The position numbers were made by a program, and so were the translations under genes. Positions 33,524 to 44,664 of a DNA stretch of 64,000 bases are shown here, piece after piece; position 1 is the first letter of the stretch; each line of letters begins with the position of its first letter. The stretch lies in contig NZ_RJWA01000003.1 of assembly GCF_003762835.1 (NCBI RefSeq), positions 744,001 to 808,000 on the forward strand, in the 5' to 3' direction. The notes below the pieces were generated by a model. That model did not search any database, was not told the DNA's origin, and saw only the letters and a program-made list of their open reading frames with translations. Source of the stretch: Micromonospora sp. HM5-17. Lineage in GTDB: Bacteria > Actinomycetota > Actinomycetes > Mycobacteriales > Micromonosporaceae.

Positions 33524-34819
33524 ATGCCCGAGACCGGTTACCCCTGGCCGATCGAGACCACCCGGCTGGACAACGGCCTGCGCGTGGTGGTCAGCGAGGA
33601 CCGCAGCGTGCCCGTCGTGGCGGTGAACCTCTGGTACGACGTCGGGTCGCGGCACGAGCCCGAGGGCCAGACCGGCTTCGCCCACCTGTTCGAGCACCTG
33701 ATGTTCGAGGGTTCGGTCAACGTGGCCAAGACCGAGCACATGCGGCTCGTCCAGGGGGCCGGCGGGTCGCTGAACGCGACCACCAACCCGGACCGGACCA
33801 ACTACTTCGAGACGCTGCCCTCCGAGCACCTGGCCCTGGCGTTGTGGCTGGAGGCGGACCGGATGGGCGGGCTGGTGCCGGCGCTGACCCAGGAGACGCT
33901 GGACAACCAGCGCGAGGTGGTCAAGAACGAGCGGCGGCAGCGGTACGAGAACGTGCCGTACGGCGACGCCTGGCTGCGCCTCCTTCCGCTGCTCTATCCG
34001 CCCGGGCACCCGTACCACCACGCGACCATCGGCTCGATGGCGGATCTGAACGCCGCCGACCTGGCGACCTTCCAGGCCTTCCACACCACGTACTACGCGC
34101 CGAACAACGCGGTCCTGACCGTGGCCGGGGACGCGTCGGCGAGCGAGGTCTTCGCCCTGGCCGACCGGTACTTCGGCCGGCTCCTGCCGCAGCCGGACAT
34201 CCCACCCGCGCCGGACGGCCGGGTGGTGCCGGCCACCGGCGTACCGGTCCGGGAGACGGTGACCGGGGACGTGCCGGCCCCGCGGATCTACCTCGCGCAT
34301 CGTACCCACCCGTTCGGTGAGCCCGGCTACGACGTGGTGACCGTGCTCGCCACCGTGCTGGGCAGCGGCCGGGGCAGCCGGCTCTACCGGCGGCTGGCCG
34401 ACGGGGCCCGGCTCGCCCAGCCGGACAGCGTCAGCGCGTTCGGGGTCGACCTGGCGCACGGGCCGGCTCCGTTGATCATCACGGCGACGGCCCGCGACGG
34501 GGTGACCGTCGAGCAGTTGGAGGCCGGCCTGGTCGAGGTGGTCGACGGGCTCGCCGACGGGGTCACCGAGGAGGAGCTCGACCGGGCCAAGGCGCTGCTG
34601 ACCACCGCCTGGTGGCGACAGCTCGCCACGGTGGACGGCCGGGCCGACATCCTCGGCCGGTACGCCACCCAGCTCGGCGACCCGGCCCGGGCGGGCGAAC
34701 GGCTGGCCGGGTGGCTGTCGGTCACCGCCGAGCAGGTGGCCGAGCTCGCTCGGGATCTGCTCGGCGCGGCGGACCGGGTGACCCTGACCTACCTGCCCGG
34801 GGACGCGGAGCAGGCGTGA
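33524..34819 (+). CDS. M16 zinc peptidase, catalytic subunit
   Basis: 431 residues. The inverted zinc motif HxxEH is HLFEH (residues 54-58) in QTGFAHLFEHLMFEGS, with the downstream Glu in QREVVKNERRQRYEN. Two M16 half-domains are present. Together with the next gene it should form a two-subunit M16B-type peptidase (processing-peptidase-like) that degrades or trims peptides in the cytoplasm. TAGCGT begins 13 bases before ATG 33524, so the mRNA is probably leaderless. Confidence 0.85.
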   Translation: MPETGYPWPIETTRLDNGLRVVVSEDRSVPVVAVNLWYDVGSRHEPEGQTGFAHLFEHLMFEGSVNVAKTEHMRLVQGAGGSLNATTNPDRTNYFETLPSEHLALALWLEADRMGGLVPALTQETLDNQREVVKNERRQRYENVPYGDAWLRLLPLLYPPGHPYHHATIGSMADLNAADLATFQAFHTTYYAPNNAVLTVAGDASASEVFALADRYFGRLLPQPDIPPAPDGRVVPATGVPVRETVTGDVPAPRIYLAHRTHPFGEPGYDVVTVLATVLGSGRGSRLYRRLADGARLAQPDSVSAFGVDLAHGPAPLIITATARDGVTVEQLEAGLVEVVDGLADGVTEEELDRAKALLTTAWWRQLATVDGRADILGRYATQLGDPARAGERLAGWLSVTAEQVAELARDLLGAADRVTLTYLPGDAEQA

Positions 34820-34832
34820 GCGAGGAGGCGGC

Positions 34833-36182
34833 GTGAGCGATCTGTTGGTCACCGAGCGGCCCGAGCCGGGAACGCCCCGGCCGTACACCTTTCCCCCCGT
34901 GGTCCGGCGGAGCGTGGCCGGGGGCGACGTGGTCGCCGCCCACCTGCCCGGGCACAACCTGGCGGTCGCGGTCCTGCTGCTCGACGCCGGGGCCGGGCGG
35001 GAGCCGGCGGGCCGGGAGGGGCTGGCCGGGGTCGTCGCCAAGGCGCTGGAGGAGGGGACGACCCGGCGGGACGCCACCGCGTACGCACTGGCGCTGGAGG
35101 GACTCGGCACCGAGCTGTCGATCTCCGCGGACTGGGACGCGTTCCAGGTCGGCGTGCAGGTGCCGGTGGACCGGCTGCCGGCCGCGGTCGAGCTGCTGAC
35201 CGAGGCGGTCCGTACCCCGCGCCTCGACCCGGCCGACATCACGCGGGTCCGGGACGACGAGGTGACGGCGCTGCGGATGTACTGGGCGAACCCCGGGCCA
35301 CGGGCCGACGCCGCGCTGCGCGCGGAACTGTTCGGCGCGGACCAGCGCCCCGGACGGCCGATGGACGGCGACCCCGAGTCGGTCGCCGCGGTCACGGTGG
35401 ACGACGTGATCGCGTTCCACGCCGAGTGGCTGACCCGGGCGGGGACGCTGCTGGTCGCCGGCGACCTGGACCGGATCGACCTCGACGCGCTGGCGGCGAC
35501 GGCGTTCGCCGGTGCCTCCGGCGCGGCGGAGCCGGCCGGCGACCCGCTCGACCTGGTGGTTCCCGGCGAGCGGCGGATCATCCTGGTCGACCGGCCGGGT
35601 TCGGTCCAGTCCACGCTGCGACTCGGGCACGTCGCCCCGCCCCGGGCGCACCCGGACTACGTACCGATGACGCTCGCCGCGACGGTGCTCGGCGGGGCGT
35701 TCACCTCGCGACTCAACCACCTGATCCGGGAGGTGCGCGGCTACACGTACGGGATCAGGGCCGAGTTCGGGCATTCCCGGCGGTTCGGCCGGTTCGTGGT
35801 CAGCTCCGGGGTGCAGACGGCGGTGACCAGTCCCGCCCTGCGGGACGCGGTGGGCGAGATCACCCGTACCCGGGACAGTGGGGTGACCGAGGCGGAGCTG
35901 GCGGTGGCCCGGGCCTGGCGGGCCGGCCAGCTCTCGGTGGAGTTGCAGACGCCGCGGGCGATCGCGAACGCCCTGGCCACGCTGGTGGTCTACGACCTGC
36001 CGGACGACTACCACGCGACCCTGCGGGAGGCGCTGCTCTCCGCGACCGAGCCGGAGGTCTCGGCGGCGGCCGGGACGTACCTCCACCCCGAGGGGCTGAC
36101 CCTGGTGGTGGAGGGGGACGCCGCCGCGATCCGGGACGACCTCGTCGCCAGCGGCCTCGGCGAGCTCGTTGACGTGGGCTGA
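34833..36182 (+). CDS. M16 peptidase-like, non-catalytic subunit
   Basis: 449 residues of the same fold as the upstream protein, but the zinc motif is lost: the equivalent region reads GREGLAGVVAKALEEGT. The C-terminal substrate-binding half, with RLNHLIREVRGYTYGIRAEF (the R/Y pair typical of M16), is intact. It is therefore the structural/substrate-binding partner. GTG 34833 has GAGGAGG upstream and lies 13 bases after the first subunit's stop. Confidence 0.85.
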   Translation: MSDLLVTERPEPGTPRPYTFPPVVRRSVAGGDVVAAHLPGHNLAVAVLLLDAGAGREPAGREGLAGVVAKALEEGTTRRDATAYALALEGLGTELSISADWDAFQVGVQVPVDRLPAAVELLTEAVRTPRLDPADITRVRDDEVTALRMYWANPGPRADAALRAELFGADQRPGRPMDGDPESVAAVTVDDVIAFHAEWLTRAGTLLVAGDLDRIDLDALAATAFAGASGAAEPAGDPLDLVVPGERRIILVDRPGSVQSTLRLGHVAPPRAHPDYVPMTLAATVLGGAFTSRLNHLIREVRGYTYGIRAEFGHSRRFGRFVVSSGVQTAVTSPALRDAVGEITRTRDSGVTEAELAVARAWRAGQLSVELQTPRAIANALATLVVYDLPDDYHATLREALLSATEPEVSAAAGTYLHPEGLTLVVEGDAAAIRDDLVASGLGELVDVG

Positions 36183-36228
36183 CCGCCCGCCCGGGACCGG
36201 CCGCCGCGCCGCCCACCGCGAGCCCTGA

Positions 36229-37863
<1,635 letters not shown>

Positions 37864-38048
37864 CCCCGGGTCGGGAGCCCGACCGGCACCCTTTCGGTCT
37901 GAACGCGTCTGCTGTCCGCCTCCGGCGACCCGTGCCACGCCGCCGAACCGTCCCGTTTCGGCCGCCCTCGACGGTCCCCTCCCCCGACGGCGGCGTTACG
38001 TCCGGGGGCAGCCCGGGTAGACGGCGCTCGACACGAGAGGGGAGCAGG

Positions 38049-38465
38049 ATGACGACCGTCGGAGAGTTCATGACGACCCGGCTGGTGACCATGGACGGCA
38101 CCGATACGCTCACCGCTGCCGCCCAGGAGATGCGGGACAGCGCGATCGGCGACGTGATCGTCACCAACGGGGACCAGGTGGTCGGGATCGTCACCGACCG
38201 GGACATCACGGTACGCGGCGTCGCGGCGGAGCTGAATCCGTCCACCACCACGCTGAACGAGATCCTCACCCAGGACGTGGTCACCGTGTCCCAGTACGAC
38301 GACGCGGTGGCGGCGGCCGACCTGATGCGCACGTACGGCGTACGACGCCTGCCGGTGGTCGAGGACGGCCGGCTGATCGGGCTGGTTTCCCTGGGCGACC
38401 TCGCGGTGGAGCGGGAACCGCAGTCGGTGCTCGCCGACATCAGCGCCGACGAACCGAACAACTGA
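38049..38465 (+). CDS. CBS-domain protein (pair)
   Basis: 138 residues comprising two CBS motifs: VGEFMTTRLVTMDGTDTLTAAAQEM...VVGIVTDRDI and LTQDVVTVSQYDDAVAAADLMRTYGVRRLPVVEDGRLIGLVSLGDLA. Such stand-alone pairs bind adenine nucleotides and act as energy or stress sensors. ATG 38049 follows GGGGAGCAGG. It precedes the SCP2/debranching cassettes by 106 bases on the same strand and may be co-regulated with them. Confidence 0.8.
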   Translation: MTTVGEFMTTRLVTMDGTDTLTAAAQEMRDSAIGDVIVTNGDQVVGIVTDRDITVRGVAAELNPSTTTLNEILTQDVVTVSQYDDAVAAADLMRTYGVRRLPVVEDGRLIGLVSLGDLAVEREPQSVLADISADEPNN

Positions 38466-38571
38466 CCGGGTCCCCGGCCGTGCCTCTCGCCCGGTGGGTG
38501 CCGGGCGGAGCGGCCGGGGTCGGTTTCGCGTGGGACCACGCGTCGCCACGTGAAGGGGAGGGGCGGAAGCG

Positions 38572-38946
38572 GTGGATCCGACGACCGAGTTCTTCGAGTC
38601 GCTCAACCATCGGACTCCGGACCCGCTGCTGGGGCGGATCCGGGGTACGGTGCGGTTCGAGCTGGAGGAGGGCGACAAGCTGCACACCTGGCTGCTGGTC
38701 TACAGCGCCGGGAACGTGAGCGCCGCCCAGTCCGACCGCCCGGGTGAGTGTACGGTCCGGACCGACCGGGAGTTCTTCGACCGGATCGCCACAGGTGAGG
38801 CGAATCCCTTCGCCGCGCTGCTGCGCAACCGCGTCACCGTCGAGGGCGACCTTCTGCTCTACAACCACCTCCTTCACCTGGTGCCCGGCCCACCCGGCGC
38901 GCACGAGCCCCGGGACTGGGTGCGGCGACGGAGGCAGCAGCGATGA
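38572..38946 (+). CDS. SCP2 sterol-binding-domain-like protein, cassette copy 1
   Basis: 124 residues from GTG 38572. It has an SCP2-like fold: GTVRFELEEGDKLHTWLLVYSAGNVSAAQ, then the EFFDRIATGEANPFAALLRNRVTVEGDLLLY pattern (helix, then strand with GD). There is no catalytic motif; it probably binds a hydrophobic ligand. It overlaps the following glycosidase gene by four bases (ATGA). The same pair recurs at 41090-43569. Confidence 0.75.
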   Translation: MDPTTEFFESLNHRTPDPLLGRIRGTVRFELEEGDKLHTWLLVYSAGNVSAAQSDRPGECTVRTDREFFDRIATGEANPFAALLRNRVTVEGDLLLYNHLLHLVPGPPGAHEPRDWVRRRRQQR

Positions 38947-41006
38947 AGCGGCTGGTCAGCATCCTCGACGGGAACACCTTCGTGGTCAGCGACAACCGGG
39001 GAGACATCGACCCGTCGCCGACCTTCCCCACCGGGCTCTTCTCGTACGACACCCGGTTCCTGTCCAAATGGGAGCTGCGCGTCAACGGTGAACGGCTCAA
39101 CCCGCTCTCCGTCGACGACCTCCAGTACTTCGAGTCGCAGTTCTTCCTGGTACCGGGCGAGCCGACGCACTACGTCGACGCCAAACTGTCGATCATCCGA
39201 CACCGGACCATCTGCGGCAGCTTCATGGAGGTGCTGACCATCCTCAACCACGAGGACCAGCCCGTGGAGCTGACCGTGCAGCTGGACGTGGAGAGCGACT
39301 TCGCGGACCTGTTCGAGATCAAGGACGTGAAGGGAAAGCTGGGCACGACCACCGCCACTGTCGACGAGAATCAGCTGCGGCTCTGCTACCAGCGGGAGAC
39401 CTACCGGCGCGAGACGGTGATCACGTCGAGCGCACCCGCCGAGTACCGCCCGGAGGGACTCCTCTTCAACCTGCGTATCGACGCCCACGGACAGTGGGAG
39501 ACCCAGATCCTGGTGGAGACCCTGGTCGAGGGGGCCGGTGGACGGGACATCCGTATCAACCTCCAGCGGCACCACGGCCGGTCACGGGACGAGATGCGCC
39601 GGGAGCTGGACGAGTGGCTGGCCCGCGCGCCGAAGCTCACCAGCGACTGCGAGCCCCTGGAGGAGACGTACCAGCGGAGCCTGGTCGACCTGGCCGCGCT
39701 CCGATACACGCCGCTCGCCACCGGCGACCGGCTGCCGACCGCCGGCCTGCCGTGGTTCATGACGCTTTTTGGCCGGGACAGCATCATCACCTGTCTGCAG
39801 ACCCTGCCGTTCACCCCGGAACTGACCGCGCCCACGCTGCGGTACCTGGCGATGGCCCAGGGTGTGCACCTGGACGACTTCCGGGACCAGGAGCCGGGCA
39901 AGATCCTGCACGAGACCCGGTACGGCGAGTCGACCGCCTTCGAGGAGCAGCCGCACTCGCCGTACTACGGCTCCGCCGACTCCACCGCCCTCTTCCTGAT
40001 CCTGCTCGACGAGTACGAGCGGTGGTCCGGTGACACCGCGCTGGTCGCCGAGCTGGAGCACCAGGCCCGGGCCGCGCTGAACTGGATCGACCGGTACGGC
40101 GACCTGATGGGTAACGGCTACGTCTGGTTCGAGCGGCGGAACCTGCGCAACGGGCTGGAGAACCAGTGCTGGAAGGACTCCTGGGACTCCATCTCGTACT
40201 CCTCGGGGCGGCTGCCGGACTTCCCCCGGGCCACCTGCGAGTTGCAGGGGTACGCGTACGACGCCAAGATGCGCGGCGCCCGGCTGGCCCGGCTGGTCTG
40301 GGGCGACCCGCTCTACGCCGATCGGCTGGAACGGGAGGCGGCGGAGCTGAAGCAGCGCTTCAACCGGGACTTCTGGGTCGAGAAGGGCGAGTACTACGCG
40401 CTGGCCCTGGACACCGAGGGTGGCCAGGTCGACGCACTCTCCTCGAACATGGGGCACCTGCTCTGGAGCGGGATCGTCGACGAGGATCGGGCGCCGAAGG
40501 TGGCCGAGCACCTGGTGGGGCCGCGGCTCTTCTCCGGCTGGGGGGTCCGGACCCTGGCCGTGGGCGAGGGTCGCTACAACCCGATCGGCTACCACGTCGG
40601 CACGGTCTGGCCGTTCGACAACTCACTCATCGCCTGGGGCCTGCGCCGGTACGGCTTCCGTGAGGAGGCCGGGCGGATCGCCGAAGCCATGATCGATGCG
40701 GCGAAGTACTTCGACGGGCGGCTTCCGGAGGCGTTCGCGGGCTACGACCGCTCGCTGACGAAGTACCCCGTGCAGTACCCCACGGCGTGTAACCCGCAGG
40801 CGTGGTCGACCGGGACGCCGATGCTGCTGATCCGGACGCTTCTCGGACTGGAGCCGCACGGCGAGCACCTGATGGTGGACCCGGCGATGCCGGAGGGGAT
40901 GGGCCGGATCGAGGTGCTGGACATTCCGGGCCGGTGGGGCCTGATCGACGCCTTCGGGCGGGGCCGAGCCGAACACCGGGGAGCGGCGCGACGCGGTACC
41001 GACTAG
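38943..41006 (+). CDS. Glycogen-debranching-type glycosidase (amylo-alpha-1,6-glucosidase), copy 1
   Basis: 687 residues without signal peptide. The N-terminal beta domain (ILDGNTFVVSDNRGDIDPSP, FPTGLFSYDTRFLSKWEL) is the glycogen-debranching N-terminal domain. The (alpha/alpha)6 catalytic domain follows: LPWFMTLFGRDSIITCLQ, DDFRDQEPGKILHETRYGE, GLENQCWKDSWDSI (likely acid/base Asp), SNMGHLLWSGI and YNPIGYHVGTVWPFDNSLIAWGL. It likely cleaves alpha-linked glucose from glycogen-like or stress-related glucans. GRDS at 39771-39782 is intact here, unlike in copy 2. Confidence 0.82.
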   Translation: MKRLVSILDGNTFVVSDNRGDIDPSPTFPTGLFSYDTRFLSKWELRVNGERLNPLSVDDLQYFESQFFLVPGEPTHYVDAKLSIIRHRTICGSFMEVLTILNHEDQPVELTVQLDVESDFADLFEIKDVKGKLGTTTATVDENQLRLCYQRETYRRETVITSSAPAEYRPEGLLFNLRIDAHGQWETQILVETLVEGAGGRDIRINLQRHHGRSRDEMRRELDEWLARAPKLTSDCEPLEETYQRSLVDLAALRYTPLATGDRLPTAGLPWFMTLFGRDSIITCLQTLPFTPELTAPTLRYLAMAQGVHLDDFRDQEPGKILHETRYGESTAFEEQPHSPYYGSADSTALFLILLDEYERWSGDTALVAELEHQARAALNWIDRYGDLMGNGYVWFERRNLRNGLENQCWKDSWDSISYSSGRLPDFPRATCELQGYAYDAKMRGARLARLVWGDPLYADRLEREAAELKQRFNRDFWVEKGEYYALALDTEGGQVDALSSNMGHLLWSGIVDEDRAPKVAEHLVGPRLFSGWGVRTLAVGEGRYNPIGYHVGTVWPFDNSLIAWGLRRYGFREEAGRIAEAMIDAAKYFDGRLPEAFAGYDRSLTKYPVQYPTACNPQAWSTGTPMLLIRTLLGLEPHGEHLMVDPAMPEGMGRIEVLDIPGRWGLIDAFGRGRAEHRGAARRGTD

Positions 41007-41089
41007 TGAGGGCCGGGCCGCGCCGCTGTCGAGTCGCGACGACGGGGGACCGCGACGACGGGGGCCGGTCCGCAGGGGAGGGAGCGGCG

Positions 41090-41530
41090 ATGGGGAGTCC
41101 GACGGACGAGTTCTTCGCCAGTCTGGAGGAGCGTGGCCCGGAGCTCCTGCCGACCAGGGCGCGGGGCACCATCCGGTTCGACCTGGTCGAAGACGGCCGC
41201 GTCGGCCACTGGTTCGTGGCGATCAACCGGGGCAACGTGCTGGTCTCGCACGAGAAGCGCGCGGCGGACTGCGTGGTCAGCACCGAGAAGCGCCTGTTCG
41301 ACGAGTTCGCGACCGGTGCGGCCCACCTGATCACGGCGTACAACCGCAACGACGTGTCGGTGCAGGGCAACCTGCCGCTGCTGCTGGTGTTCCGACGGAC
41401 CTTCCCCTCCCCACCCGGCACCCGCGACCCCCGGGAGCGGGTCCGCGCCCGGCTCGGCGGGCGGACCGGTCCTGGACGGCTGCGGACCCGGAGCCCCGCC
41501 CGGATGGAGAGGCAGGAGACCCAGCAGTGA
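41090..41530 (+). CDS. SCP2 sterol-binding-domain-like protein, cassette copy 2
   Basis: 146 residues from ATG 41090 (GGGAGGGAG upstream). Same fold and length of core as the protein at 38572: TDEFFASLEERGPELLPTRARGTIRFDLVEDGRVGHWFVAINRGNVLVS, then LFDEFATGAAHLITAYNRNDVSVQGN. The C-terminus has a basic extension. It overlaps the next glycosidase by four bases, as in copy 1. Confidence 0.75.
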   Translation: MGSPTDEFFASLEERGPELLPTRARGTIRFDLVEDGRVGHWFVAINRGNVLVSHEKRAADCVVSTEKRLFDEFATGAAHLITAYNRNDVSVQGNLPLLLVFRRTFPSPPGTRDPRERVRARLGGRTGPGRLRTRSPARMERQETQQ

Positions 41531-43569
41531 AGGAACTGGTGAGCGTCCTGGACGGCAGCACCTTCGTGCTCAGCGACGTTCAGGGTGACATCGACTGGTC
41601 GCCGGACTACCCCTCCGGGCTCTTCGCCGGGGACACCCGCTTCCTCTCCAAGTGGGTGCTCACCATCGAGGGCGAGCGGCTGACCCCGCTGTCCATCGAC
41701 GACCTCCAGTACTACGAGTCCCGGTTCTTCCTGGTGCCGGGGGAGCCGACCCACTACGTCGACGCGAAGACCTCGGTGATCCGGCACCGGATCGTCGGCG
41801 GCGGGTTCGAGGAGCGACTGACCGTCCTCAACCACCGGGACGAGCCGGCGGTCCTCAGCCTCCGGATGGAGGTGGCGAGCGACTTCGCGAACCTGTTCGA
41901 CGCCCGGGACGGACATTCCCGGACGGGCCAGTCGACCCGGACGGTCGAGGACGGCCGGCTGCGCCTGTGCCATCGACGGGGCCGGCACGTGGTGGAGACC
42001 GTCGTCTCCAGCACCGAACCCGCAGAGGTGGACGAGGACGGGTTCACCTTCCGGGTGCACCTCGACGTCCACGGGCAGTGGTCCACCACGTTCCACGCGG
42101 CCTGCCTGATGCGGGGAGCGGACGGCGGGGACGCCGGGGAGAGGCCTCGCGGGAATCTCCCGGAGCGGCCCGATCGACGGCGGGAACTGGTCCGGTGGAT
42201 GGCCGCGGCGCCGCAGCTCACCGCCGACTCGGACGTGCTGGAGGACACCTACCGGCGCAGCCTGATCGACCTCGCCGCGTTGCAGTACTTCGGGATCGCC
42301 CCGGAGGAGAAGGTGACCGCGACCGGCCTGCCCTGGTACATGACGGTGTTCGGCCGGCACAGCCTGATCACCGGCTATCAGACCCTTGCGTTCCTGCCGC
42401 ACCTCGCCCGGAACGCGCTCTGGATCCTGGCCCTGCTCCAGGGTGGCCGGCTCGACGATTTTCGTGACGAGGAGCCGGGGAAGATCCTGCACGAGATCCG
42501 GTACCGGGAGCCGGGCGGCTTCGAGGAGCAGCCCCGGTCGTTGTACTACGGTGCGGCGGACACCACCCCGCTCTTCGTGATCCTGCTCGACGAGTACGAG
42601 CAGTGGACCGGGGACGCGGAGACGGTACGACAGTTCGAGTTCGAGGCCCGGGCGGCGCTCACGTGGCTCGACACGTACGGCGACCTCATGGGGGACGGGT
42701 ACCTCTGGTACGAGCGGCGCAGCCCGAAGGGGTTGGAGAACCAGTGCTGGAAGGACTCCCCGGAGGCGATCACGTACGCCGACGGCCGGCTGCCCACCCA
42801 TCCGCGTGCCACCTGCGAACTCCAGGGCTACAAGTACGACGCGAAGATGCGGGCGGCCCGGCTCGCCCGGGAGTTCTGGAACGACCCGCGGTACGCCGAC
42901 CGGCTGGTTCGGGAGGCGGAGGCCCTCAAGGTCCGGTTCAACCGCGACTTCTGGATCGAGGAGGGCGGGTACTACGCGCTGGCGCTCGACGGGGAGGGAA
43001 ACCAGGTCGACGCCCTCGCCTCGAACATGGGGCACCTGCTCTGGAGCGGCATCCTCGACGAGGACCGGGCCGAGCAGGTGGTCCGGCACCTCTTCGGCGA
43101 TCGGCTCTTCTCCGGCTGGGGCGTCCGGTCGCTGGCCCGGGGCCAGGGGCGGTACAACCCCGTTGGTTACCACAACGGCGCCGTCTGGCCGTTCGACAAC
43201 TCGCTGATCGCGCTCGGCTTGCGACGGTACGGCTTCGAGGAGGAGGCGGCCCGGCTCGCCCTGACCATGTTCGAGGCCTGCCGGTACTTCGACGGCCGGT
43301 TGCCGGAGGCGTTCGCCGGATACGACCGGAAGCTGACCCGGTACCCGGTCCAGTATCCCCGCGCCTGCAGCCCGTTCTGCTCGTCGGCCGGAACGCCCCT
43401 GGCCCTGCTCCAGGCCCTGCTCGGTCTGGAACCACACGAGGGGCATCTCACGATCGTGCCGGCCGTACCCGAGCAGTTGGGGCGGATCGAGCTGGTCGGC
43501 GTACCCGGCCGATGGGGGCGCATCGATGCCTTTGGACACGGCCGGCTGCGGCTGGCTGCCGACGAGTGA
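41527..43569 (+). CDS. Glycogen-debranching-type glycosidase, copy 2 (GRD to GRH)
   Basis: 680 residues, a clear tandem paralogue of the protein at 38943: same N-terminal beta domain (VLDGSTFVLSDVQGDIDWSP), same GLENQCWKDS, SNMGHLLWSGI and YNPVGYHNGAVWPFDNS. The conserved FGRDS motif reads FGRHSLITG, with His at codon 42358-42360. In related (alpha/alpha)6 glycosidases the Arg-Asp pair holds the substrate at subsite -1, so this copy may have changed specificity or lost activity (inference). Confidence 0.82.
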   Translation: MKELVSVLDGSTFVLSDVQGDIDWSPDYPSGLFAGDTRFLSKWVLTIEGERLTPLSIDDLQYYESRFFLVPGEPTHYVDAKTSVIRHRIVGGGFEERLTVLNHRDEPAVLSLRMEVASDFANLFDARDGHSRTGQSTRTVEDGRLRLCHRRGRHVVETVVSSTEPAEVDEDGFTFRVHLDVHGQWSTTFHAACLMRGADGGDAGERPRGNLPERPDRRRELVRWMAAAPQLTADSDVLEDTYRRSLIDLAALQYFGIAPEEKVTATGLPWYMTVFGRHSLITGYQTLAFLPHLARNALWILALLQGGRLDDFRDEEPGKILHEIRYREPGGFEEQPRSLYYGAADTTPLFVILLDEYEQWTGDAETVRQFEFEARAALTWLDTYGDLMGDGYLWYERRSPKGLENQCWKDSPEAITYADGRLPTHPRATCELQGYKYDAKMRAARLAREFWNDPRYADRLVREAEALKVRFNRDFWIEEGGYYALALDGEGNQVDALASNMGHLLWSGILDEDRAEQVVRHLFGDRLFSGWGVRSLARGQGRYNPVGYHNGAVWPFDNSLIALGLRRYGFEEEAARLALTMFEACRYFDGRLPEAFAGYDRKLTRYPVQYPRACSPFCSSAGTPLALLQALLGLEPHEGHLTIVPAVPEQLGRIELVGVPGRWGRIDAFGHGRLRLAADE

Positions 43570-43579
43570 GCCTCGCCGC

Positions 43580-43589
43580 GGGGGGGGGG
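43580..43589 (+). repeat. Run of ten G
   Basis: A homopolymer of ten G residues in the short gap between the second glycosidase stop and the next start at 43635. Such runs vary in length during replication and are also error-prone in sequencing. Confidence 0.8.
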
Positions 43590-43634
43590 CCGGGGCGGGT
43601 GGTGAACGGTCATCGGGCGTGATAGCGATAACCG

Positions 43635-44630
43635 ATGGCGGATCCTGAGGTGCTGGAGGGCGCCGCGTTGGCCCGGGTGCTACGCCAGGCCGGCGGCGCC
43701 GAAATCCTCAACACTCTCGGCGTGCAGCTGTCCGGATCGGACCTGGTCACCCTCCTGCTCGCCGCGTTCCGGACCCGGGCCGGCTTCCTCGCTCCCGACG
43801 ACGTCCTGCGACGGTACGCCGAGGAGCGGTCCATGGCACCGGCCCCGGTCGACCTCCGTCGGCTGCGGCGGATCGAGGACCGGCTGCTCTCCGTCGTCCC
43901 CGACGAGGTCGAGGTGCTGGCTCTCGCCCCGGTCGTACCGCTGGGGACACATTCCGTCGTCGCCGGCGTGCACCAGAACAACGTGCTGGCGACCGTCCGC
44001 GGCAGCGAGGTGGCGGCCGATCCCGCGAACGGGCTGGCGCTGGAGGCGGCGGTACGGCGCCGGGAGGCGCGGACGCGGGGCCGCGCCGTCCCGCCGGTCC
44101 GGCTGGCCGCCCTGCAACGGGTGATCCGGCGCGTTCCCGGGTCCGGACGGTTCGCCCACGTCGGACTCTTCGCGCTGGCCACCGCCGGACGGGACAGCGG
44201 CGGTCTGGCGTTCGAACGCCGGCACGCGGCGGAGCAGCTCCGGCTTCTCTGCGCCGCGCTGCGGGCCGCGGGGGCGGGCGCGGTCGAGGTGACCGCCACG
44301 CTCCTGGACCCGGCCGCCGCCCCGGTCACCGAGGCGGTCCGCGCGGCGCTGGCCGACCACCCCGACGTCGTGCTCGCCGAGGCGGTCGACCGGGCCGGCG
44401 GCCGGCGGTACCACACCGGCTGGTGCTTCACCCTGGCGGCCGTTCGGGACGGGGTCCGGGTCGAGCTCGGGGCCGGCGGTTTCGTCGACTGGACCCAGCG
44501 GCTCCTGGGTAACCCCCGGGAACGGCTGCTGGTCAGCACGATCGGGGTCGATCGGTTAGCGGATCTGCTCGTGACGTCCGCGCCCGGTGGCGAATCCACT
44601 CCGTCGGGCGGGGATCCGCCCGACTCCTGA
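43635..44630 (+). CDS. Conserved protein of unknown function
   Basis: 331 residues, soluble. I do not recognise the family with certainty. The central block LAPVVPLGTHSVVAGVHQNNVLATVRGSEVAADPANGLALEAAVRR is strikingly ordered and reminiscent of class II tRNA-synthetase-like or HisZ-like folds; the C-terminal part has GRRYHTGWCFTLAAVRDGVRVELGAGGFVDWTQRLL. It starts 66 bases after the glycosidase on the same strand, with the G-run in between. It could belong to the same transcript. Confidence 0.6.
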   Translation: MADPEVLEGAALARVLRQAGGAEILNTLGVQLSGSDLVTLLLAAFRTRAGFLAPDDVLRRYAEERSMAPAPVDLRRLRRIEDRLLSVVPDEVEVLALAPVVPLGTHSVVAGVHQNNVLATVRGSEVAADPANGLALEAAVRRREARTRGRAVPPVRLAALQRVIRRVPGSGRFAHVGLFALATAGRDSGGLAFERRHAAEQLRLLCAALRAAGAGAVEVTATLLDPAAAPVTEAVRAALADHPDVVLAEAVDRAGGRRYHTGWCFTLAAVRDGVRVELGAGGFVDWTQRLLGNPRERLLVSTIGVDRLADLLVTSAPGGESTPSGGDPPDS

Positions 44631-44664
44631 CCGCCGCCGGGCGCGGCCGCATCCGCCGGCCCGG

